DNA from: Streptomyces pseudovenezuelae
GTDB lineage: Bacteria > Actinomycetota > Actinomycetes > Streptomycetales > Streptomycetaceae
DNA length: 64,000 nucleotides
Reading direction: 5' to 3'
Assembly: GCF_001513955.1 (NCBI RefSeq)
Contig: NZ_KQ948145.1
Coordinates: 586,212-650,211 of the forward strand
Each line of letters begins with the position of its first letter. The first letter of the stretch is position 1. The notes under the pieces were generated by a model that searched no databases, was not told the origin of the DNA, and was given only the letters and a program-made list of their open reading frames with translations. Below are positions 58,243 to 64,000 of the stretch, in pieces. The position numbers and the translations under genes were made by a program.

Positions 58243-60180
58243 TCAGGCTCCCTTCCCCGTGCGGCGTTCCGTCGGCTGGGTCACCCGGTCGAGCACCAGG
58301 CCGAGGCAGACGATGGCGGCGCCCGCGACCAGGCCGGTCGCCAGGTCGCCCTGGGCGAGGCCGAAGACGGTGTCGTAGCCGAGCGCGCCTCCGCCGACCA
58401 GACCGCCGATGACGACGACGGCGAGGACCAGGACCACGCCCTGGTTGACGGCGAGCAGCAACGCGGGCCGGGCGAGCGGGAGCTGGACCTGCCGAAGTTG
58501 CTGCCAGCTGGTCGCGCCGAGCGAGCGCGAGGACTCCATCGCCGCCGGGTCCACCTGGCGCAGGCCCTGTGTGGTGATGCGGACGACGGCGGGCAGCGCG
58601 TAGACCACGGCCGCCGCGGCGGCGGGCGCGCGGCCCACGCCGAACAGCGCGACGACCGGGATCAGGTACACGAACTGCGGCATGGTCTGGAAGACGTCCA
58701 GGACGGGCCGCAGCAGTCGTTCGACGCGGTCGCTGCGGGCCGCCGCCACGGCGGTCGCGAAGCCCAGGACGAGGGTGACGGCGACGGCCGCGAGGACCTG
58801 CGACAGGGTGTCCAGCGCGGGGGTCCACACGCCGAGCACGCCGATCGCGGCCATGGCGAGGACCGCGGTGAGCGCGGTGCGCCAGGTGCCGATCAGCCAG
58901 GCCAGGGTGGCGACGATGAGCAGCACCGACCACCAGGGCAGCCCCTGGAGTCCGGTGCGGACCGGGTCGAGGACCCAGGTGGTGAAGTGGCCCGCCCAGT
59001 CGGCGGTGCCGCCGACGACGGGGACACCGGAGTAGAGGTGGGCCGTCATCCAGTCGACGGCCCGGTTGACGGGTTCGGCGATGTTCAGGGTCCAGGCGTC
59101 GGGCCAGTCGAGACGGCCCAGCAGCCGTCCGGCGACCGCCACGACGACGGTCCCCGCGAGGGCGTACGCCCAGCCCGCGCGGCCCTGTCCCTCGGTGCCG
59201 TCGCCCGCCGCGCCCGTGACGCGGTCGAGGACGACGGCCAGCAGCACGATCGGGATGCCGGCCGCGAGGGCGGCGCCCACGTCGACCGAGGCCAGCGCCT
59301 GGTAGACGCGGTCACCGAGACCGGCGGCGCCGATCACGGAGGCGATGACGGCCATGGACAGCGCCATCATGATCGTCTGGTTGAGGCCGAGCATGAGTTC
59401 CTTGCGGGCCAGCGGGATGCGGGCGGTCAGCAGCCGCTGGCGGGCGGTGGTGCCGAGCGACTCGACCGCCTCCAGCACCTCCTTGTCGGCGCCCTGGAGG
59501 CCGAGCGCGGTGAGGCGGGCCATGGGCGGGGCGGCGTAGACGACGGTCGCGAGGACCGCGGCGGGCACGCCCATGCCGAAGACCAGGACCACCGGGAGGA
59601 GGTAGGCGTAGGCGGGCATGACCTGCATGGTGTCCAGGACCGGGCGCAGGATCTTGTCCATCCGGCGGGACAGTCCGGCGGCGAGTCCCAGCAGGACTCC
59701 GACCACGACCGAGGCGAGCACGGCGACGACCATCAGGGCGAGGGTCTGCATGGTGGGGACCCACATGCCGAGCAGACCGCAGGCGAGGAACGCGGCCGTC
59801 GTGCCCAGGGCCAGCCGGACGCCGGCGACCCGCCAGGCCACGAGGGCACCGAGCGCGGTGACACCGGCCCAGCCCGCGCCGAGCAGGACGACGTACACGG
59901 CGTGTACGGAGATCACGACCGCGTTGCTGACATAGCCGAAGAAGTAGAGGAACAGCGGGTGGCTGTCCCGGTTGTTGATGATCCAGTCGCTCGCGCTGGT
60001 CAGCGGCTTGGTCAGGTCGACGGTGAGGGCGGCCGGCCAGCTGCCGCTGGCCCAGCGGGCGTTGGCGAGGGGGACGAGGACCGCGGCGGCGAGGGCGATG
60101 AGCAGCAGCTTGTGGACCGCCCGGTGCTTGAGCAGACCGGTGGGCAGGGCGCGCGGTGTGGACGCGGTGACGGTGGCCAT
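58243..60180 (-). CDS. fused double-domain ABC permease for glycine betaine/choline
   Basis: The 645-residue product is a tandem duplication of a ProW/OpuAB permease. Each half has about six membrane helices and the EAA-type loop (LEAVESLGTTARQRLLTARI in the first half, MESSRSLGATSWQQLRQVQL in the second). Single-domain permeases usually dimerise; here both halves are in one chain. The ATG at 60180 overlaps the ATPase stop (TGATG). The N-terminal 30 residues are cytoplasmic. It would carry betaine or choline across the membrane with the adjacent ATPase and lipoprotein. Confidence 0.9.
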   Translation of the reverse strand: MATVTASTPRALPTGLLKHRAVHKLLLIALAAAVLVPLANARWASGSWPAALTVDLTKPLTSASDWIINNRDSHPLFLYFFGYVSNAVVISVHAVYVVLLGAGWAGVTALGALVAWRVAGVRLALGTTAAFLACGLLGMWVPTMQTLALMVVAVLASVVVGVLLGLAAGLSRRMDKILRPVLDTMQVMPAYAYLLPVVLVFGMGVPAAVLATVVYAAPPMARLTALGLQGADKEVLEAVESLGTTARQRLLTARIPLARKELMLGLNQTIMMALSMAVIASVIGAAGLGDRVYQALASVDVGAALAAGIPIVLLAVVLDRVTGAAGDGTEGQGRAGWAYALAGTVVVAVAGRLLGRLDWPDAWTLNIAEPVNRAVDWMTAHLYSGVPVVGGTADWAGHFTTWVLDPVRTGLQGLPWWSVLLIVATLAWLIGTWRTALTAVLAMAAIGVLGVWTPALDTLSQVLAAVAVTLVLGFATAVAAARSDRVERLLRPVLDVFQTMPQFVYLIPVVALFGVGRAPAAAAAVVYALPAVVRITTQGLRQVDPAAMESSRSLGATSWQQLRQVQLPLARPALLLAVNQGVVLVLAVVVIGGLVGGGALGYDTVFGLAQGDLATGLVAGAAIVCLGLVLDRVTQPTERRTGKGA

Positions 60181-61286
60181 CACACGGCCTCCTTGCGGGG
60201 CTCCGTTCCGGCCGCCCCTCCGCGCAGTTCCGTGCCGGCGACGACACCGAGCAGCCGCTCGTGGTCGACGACACCGAGGCACCGCCCGTTCTCCACGACA
60301 CAGGCCGGCCTGCCGCTGCCCGCGACGACCTTGATGGCGTCGGCGACCACGGCGTCGGGGGCGAGGCCGCCGGGGTGGGCCGGGCCCGCGCAGTCGCCCG
60401 GCTTCATGGCCCGGCGGACCGTCATGACGTGTTCGCGCGGCACGTCCCGGACGAACTCGCGGACATAACCGTCGGCCGGGGAGCCGACGATCTCCTCGGG
60501 GGTGCCGAGCTGGACGACCTTGCCGTCGCGCATCAGGGCGATACGGTCGCCGAGCTTCAGCGCCTCGCTCAGGTCGTGGGTGATGAAGACCATGGTGCGG
60601 CCCTCCTCGCGGTGCAGGCGGACGACCTCCTCCTGCATGTCCCGCCGGATCAGCGGGTCGAGCGCGCTGAACGGCTCGTCGAACAGGAGGACCTGCGGGT
60701 CCACCGCGAGCGCCCGGGCGAGGCCGACGCGCTGCTGCTGGCCGCCGGAGAGCTGGGAGGGCTTGCGCTGCTCCATGCCCTCCAGGCCGACCTTCGTGAC
60801 GACCTCGGCGGCCCGGGCCCGGCGTTCGGCCTTGCCCATGCCCTGGATCTCCAGGCCGTAGGCCACGTTGTCGAGGACCGTGCGGTGCGGGAGGAGACCG
60901 AAGTGCTGGAAGACCATCGCGGCCCGGTGGCGGCGCAGTTCACGCAGCCGGGCCTTGTCCATCGCGCGGACGTCCTCGCCGTCGATGCAGATCGTGCCGG
61001 CCGTCGGCTCGATGAGCCGGGTCAGACAGCGCACCAGCGTGGACTTGCCGGAACCGGACAGGCCCATCACGACGAAGACCTCGCCCTTGCGGACGTCGAA
61101 GCTCACGTCCCGGACGGCCGCCGTACAGCCCGTCCTCGCGCGCAGGTCCGCGGGGTCGAGGGCGGACAGCTCGGCGTCCTCGGGGACCCGGTCCGCCTTG
61201 GGACCGAAGACCTTCCACAGGCCGTCGACGGAGAACACCGGGTTGTCCGTCGTCGGCGGATTCTCCAGGGTCGCGGTCGTAGTCAT
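60180..61286 (-). CDS. glycine betaine/proline-type ABC transporter ATPase
   Basis: The ProV/OpuAA-type ATPase has Walker [10 protein letters not shown], the signature [16 protein letters not shown], Walker [13 protein letters not shown] and the switch His in [14 protein letters not shown]. The C-terminal 70 residues resemble a CBS-type ionic-strength sensor, as in osmotically regulated members. The ATG at 61286 is chosen because it overlaps the betA stop as TGATG; a GTG at 61289 is the alternative. It powers the fused permease encoded downstream. Confidence 0.93.
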   Translation of the reverse strand: MTTTATLENPPTTDNPVFSVDGLWKVFGPKADRVPEDAELSALDPADLRARTGCTAAVRDVSFDVRKGEVFVVMGLSGSGKSTLVRCLTRLIEPTAGTICIDGEDVRAMDKARLRELRRHRAAMVFQHFGLLPHRTVLDNVAYGLEIQGMGKAERRARAAEVVTKVGLEGMEQRKPSQLSGGQQQRVGLARALAVDPQVLLFDEPFSALDPLIRRDMQEEVVRLHREEGRTMVFITHDLSEALKLGDRIALMRDGKVVQLGTPEEIVGSPADGYVREFVRDVPREHVMTVRRAMKPGDCAGPAHPGGLAPDAVVADAIKVVAGSGRPACVVENGRCLGVVDHERLLGVVAGTELRGGAAGTEPRKEAV

Positions 61287-62815
61287 CACGCACCACCTTC
61301 CAGCAGGTCCACGGCTTTCTCACCGACCATGAGCACCCCGATCATGGGATTCACGGCGGTCATGGTCGGGAACACGGACGCGTCCGCGATACGGATGCCG
61401 TCCAGACCGCGGATCCTCAACTCGGGATCTACCACGGCCAGTTCGTCGTCGGCGGCGCCCATGCGGCAGGTGCCCGCCGGGTGGTACACGGTGTGCGCGA
61501 CCTTGCGGGCGTACTCGCTCAGCTCCTCGTCACCGGTGACGTCGGGGCCGGGGCACACCTCCCGCTTGAGCCAGCCGGCGAGCGGTTCGGTCGCCGCGAT
61601 CTCGCGGGCGATCCTGATCCCGTCGACCAGGGTGCGGCCGTCGTAGTCGTCCTCGTCGGTGAAGTACCGGAAGTCCAGGGCGGGCTTCACCTCCGGGTCC
61701 GCGCTGGTCAGGTACAGGCGGCCGCGGCTCTTGGGCTTGGGGATGTTCGGGGTCATCGAGACGCCGTACGCCGGGCGTTCGTAGCCGAGGCGCTCCGGGT
61801 TGTCGGTGAAGGGGACCTGGTAGAAGTGGAACATCAGGTCCGGGCCCGGGTGTTCGGGGTCGCGGCGCACGAAGAGCCCTGCGTCGGAGTCCATCGCGGA
61901 GTTCTCGGGGATCGGGCCGTTCGTCTCCCAGACGATGACCGACTCGGGGTGGTCGAGGAGGTTCTCGCCGACGCCCGGCAGGTCGTGGACGACCGGGATG
62001 CCGAGGGCTTCGAGGTCCTCGCGGGGGCCGATGCCGGAGTGCAGCAGCAGCCGGGGCGAATCGACGGCGCCCGCGCACAGGAGGACCTCGCGGCGGGCCC
62101 TGATCAGGGTCTCCTCGCCGTCCTTGGACCGCACGTGCACGCCTTGCGCCCGCGTGCCGTCCAGCTCCAGCCTGTACGCCCAGGTCTCCAGCAGGATCGT
62201 GAGGTTGGGCCGCTCGTCCATCACGGGGTGCAGATACGCCACCGACGCGGAGGAACGCTTGTTGTTCTCCGGGTGGTAGGCCAGGTCGAAGAAGCCGACG
62301 CCGTCGTCGAAGGGCTTCTTGTTGAAGCCCTCGATCCGGGGGACGTCGAGGGACTTCTGGGCCGCGTCGACGAAGTCGCGGGCGATGGCGTTGCGGTCCT
62401 TCTCGTCGACCGGGACGATGTTGTTCTTCAGCCGGGCGTAGTACGCCTCCATCGGGACCGCGCCCCAGCCCTTGGCGCCGGCCTGCTCCCACTCGTCCCA
62501 GTCGGACGGCAGCGGCTTGAAGGCGATCAGGGTGTTGTGGGAGGAGCAGCCGCCGAGGACCCGGGCGCGGCTGTGCCGGATGTGGGAGTTGCCGCGCGGC
62601 TGCTCGGTGGTGGGGTAGTCGTAGTCGAGCTCGCCGCCGAGCAGGCCCATCCAGCGGCGCAGCGTCAGGACGTCGTCCCTGCCGACGTCGCTGGGGCCGC
62701 CCTCGATGACGGCGACGGTGACGTCGGGGTTCTCGGTGAGGCGGGAGGCTATGACGGAGCCTGCCGTTCCGCCGCCGATGACGACGTAGTCGTACTCCTG
62801 TTTGATCTCGGACAT
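61286..62815 (-). CDS. betA: choline dehydrogenase-like GMC oxidoreductase
   Basis: The GMC flavoprotein oxidises choline to betaine aldehyde. The FAD motif is [20 protein letters not shown] near the N-terminus. The GMC signatures follow: [20 protein letters not shown] and [19 protein letters not shown]. The C-terminal active-site region [14 protein letters not shown] contains the catalytic His, and the closing stretch [19 protein letters not shown] is standard. The 509-residue length is slightly short of the E. coli BetA (about 556). Its position between the aldehyde dehydrogenase and the betaine transporter supports the choline assignment. Confidence 0.88.
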   Translation of the reverse strand: MSEIKQEYDYVVIGGGTAGSVIASRLTENPDVTVAVIEGGPSDVGRDDVLTLRRWMGLLGGELDYDYPTTEQPRGNSHIRHSRARVLGGCSSHNTLIAFKPLPSDWDEWEQAGAKGWGAVPMEAYYARLKNNIVPVDEKDRNAIARDFVDAAQKSLDVPRIEGFNKKPFDDGVGFFDLAYHPENNKRSSASVAYLHPVMDERPNLTILLETWAYRLELDGTRAQGVHVRSKDGEETLIRARREVLLCAGAVDSPRLLLHSGIGPREDLEALGIPVVHDLPGVGENLLDHPESVIVWETNGPIPENSAMDSDAGLFVRRDPEHPGPDLMFHFYQVPFTDNPERLGYERPAYGVSMTPNIPKPKSRGRLYLTSADPEVKPALDFRYFTDEDDYDGRTLVDGIRIAREIAATEPLAGWLKREVCPGPDVTGDEELSEYARKVAHTVYHPAGTCRMGAADDELAVVDPELRIRGLDGIRIADASVFPTMTAVNPMIGVLMVGEKAVDLLEGGA

Positions 62816-62863
62816 GGGGGTACTCCAGGGAAGTCTTGAGCGAGAGGAGGGGGGCGAGTGGGC

Positions 62864-64000
62864 TCAGCCCGCGAACCAGCGGACCGGCTTCGGCGCGAGG
62901 TTCTGGTAGACGTGCTTGCTCTCGCGGTACTCGGCGAGGCCGGCGGGGCCGAGCTCGCGGCCCACTCCGCTCTTGCCGAAGCCGCCCCACTCCGCCTGCG
63001 GCAGGTAGGGGTGGAAGTCGTTGATCCAGACGGTGCCGTGGCGCAGCCGTCCGGCGACCCGGCGGGCGCGTCCGGCGTCGGTGGTCCAGACGGCGCCGGC
63101 GAGGCCGTACTCGGTGTCGTTGGCGAGGGCGATCGCCTCGGCCTCGGTGCGGAAGGTCTCGACGGTGAGGACCGGTCCGAAGACCTCCTCCCGCACGACC
63201 CGCATCTCGCGGTGGCAGCGGTCGAGGACGGTGGGCTCGTAGAACCAGCCGCTCTCCGGGCGCTCCGGGGCGGGCTCGGGGCGCCGGCCGCCGGAGCGCA
63301 GCACCGCGCCCTCCTCCAGTGCGGAGGCGACGTAGGACTCGACCTTGGCGCGCTGCTGCTCGGAGACCAGCGGCCCGCACTCGACACCGTCCTCGGTGCC
63401 GCGGCCGAGGCGGATCTTCGTGGCCCGGCGGGCGAGTTCGTCGACGAAGCGGTCCCGGACGGACTCCTCGACGATGAGGCGGCCGCCGGCGGAGCAGACC
63501 TGGCCGCTGTGGATGAAGGCGGCGTTGAGGGCCTGGTCGACGGCGGTGTCGAAGCCCTCGGGGGTGGCGCAGGCGTCGGCGAAGACCACGTTGGGGTTCT
63601 TGCCGCCCAGTTCGAGGGCGACCTTCTTGACCGAGACGGCGGCAGCCTGCGCGACCTTGGTGCCACTGACCAGGCCGCCGGTGAAGGAGACCAGGTCGAC
63701 GTCGGGGTGCTCGGCGAGCCGGGCGCCGACGGTGTGGCCGGGGCCGGTCACGATGTTGGCCACGCCGTCCGGCAGTCCGGCCTCGGCCAGCAGCTCGATG
63801 AGCGCGATCGTCGTCATCGGGGTGATCTCGCTCGGCTTGACCACGAAGGTGTTGCCGGCCGCGAGCGCCGGGGCGATCTTCCAGCTGGCCTGGAGGAGCG
63901 GGTAGTTCCAGGGGGTGATCAGCGCGCACACGCCGAGGGGTTCGTGCACGACGACGCTGTGGATGTCGGTCGAGCCGGCGTCGACGACCCGGCCGGGCGA
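62864..64000 (-). CDS. betB: betaine-aldehyde dehydrogenase family enzyme (5' end cut by window)
   Basis: The frame is open to the right edge, so the start and the first roughly 110 residues lie outside; 378 residues are visible. The ALDH core is present: ITPWNYPLLQASWKIAPALA, FTGGLVSGTKV, the catalytic Glu in LELGGKNPNVV and the catalytic Cys in SGQVCSAGGRLIVE. NAD-dependent oxidation of betaine aldehyde to glycine betaine is inferred from the betA-like gene 48 bases downstream and the transporter genes. An internal GTG at 63949 would give a truncated protein and is not the start. Confidence 0.88.
   Translation of the reverse strand, partial: SPGRVVDAGSTDIHSVVVHEPLGVCALITPWNYPLLQASWKIAPALAAGNTFVVKPSEITPMTTIALIELLAEAGLPDGVANIVTGPGHTVGARLAEHPDVDLVSFTGGLVSGTKVAQAAAVSVKKVALELGGKNPNVVFADACATPEGFDTAVDQALNAAFIHSGQVCSAGGRLIVEESVRDRFVDELARRATKIRLGRGTEDGVECGPLVSEQQRAKVESYVASALEEGAVLRSGGRRPEPAPERPESGWFYEPTVLDRCHREMRVVREEVFGPVLTVETFRTEAEAIALANDTEYGLAGAVWTTDAGRARRVAGRLRHGTVWINDFHPYLPQAEWGGFGKSGVGRELGPAGLAEYRESKHVYQNLAPKPVRWFAG

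Noticed and set aside
62864..63949. Complete aldehyde dehydrogenase starting at GTG 63949
   Set aside because: The reading frame continues to the window edge with ALDH-like sequence, and the N-terminal third of the fold would be missing.

Overview
This window is chromosomal DNA from a Streptomyces-type actinomycete. The evidence is very high G+C, many GTG starts, translational coupling through ATGA, GTGA and TGATG overlaps, a two-anchor sdhCDAB operon, and families typical of the genus (SCO4848-type membrane protein, MocR and ECF regulators, DUF4132, TM2 and DUF2752 proteins). Gene order around sdh, dacA, trpS and glyA looks like conserved chromosome core, broken up by accessory blocks. No rRNA, tRNA or CRISPR array was found, and no intact insertion sequence.

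Layout. 1-6.4 kb: the 5' part of a DHA2 drug exporter, a run of small conserved proteins of unknown role, and a membrane-anchored GH20 hexosaminidase. 6.5-10.8 kb: an OHCU-decarboxylase-like gene, then sdhCDAB closed by a clear terminator. 10.88-13.83 kb: an accessory block of unrecognised membrane proteins and a coding-like fragment. 13.8-19.6 kb: a secreted lyase-like protein, a DUF4132 gene with a small partner, an AraC regulator, a small secreted protein and an IS/MITE remnant. 19.6-22.8 kb: DUF2752, TM2 and VOC genes, then a TetR-controlled operon with two palindromic operators. 22.8-33.1 kb: an MMPL exporter with an unusual C-terminal domain, a two-component system, a solute-binding protein, a phosphoesterase, a D-Ala-D-Ala carboxypeptidase and a YihY protein. 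33.4-35.6 kb: a dprE1-dprE2 pair. 35.6-41.5 kb: a 2H phosphoesterase, trpS, an ECF sigma/anti-sigma pair with two near-identical ECF-type promoters, and glyA behind a ZTP riboswitch. 41.6-45.4 kb: an LLM-fold oxidoreductase, a YgiC/YgiB-like pair and a DMT permease.

45.5-53.6 kb is the most distinctive region. Six co-directional genes encode an ABM-domain membrane protein, a fused PabA-PabB aminodeoxychorismate synthase, a benzoate-CoA-ligase-like enzyme, a second AMP-forming ligase, a class A flavin monooxygenase and a PabC-like lyase. They look like one operon that makes p-aminobenzoate from chorismate, activates it and oxidises it. The operon ends in a perfect 30-bp inverted repeat. I recognise no characterised pathway with this gene set.

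53.6-57.3 kb holds three AhpD/CMD-type proteins, a MocR regulator and a PEP-mutase/isocitrate-lyase-like enzyme. 57.3-64.0 kb is a glycine-betaine operon read leftwards: betaine aldehyde dehydrogenase (cut by the window edge), choline-dehydrogenase-like GMC oxidase, ABC ATPase, fused double permease and binding lipoprotein. It couples betaine synthesis from choline to uptake of the osmoprotectant.
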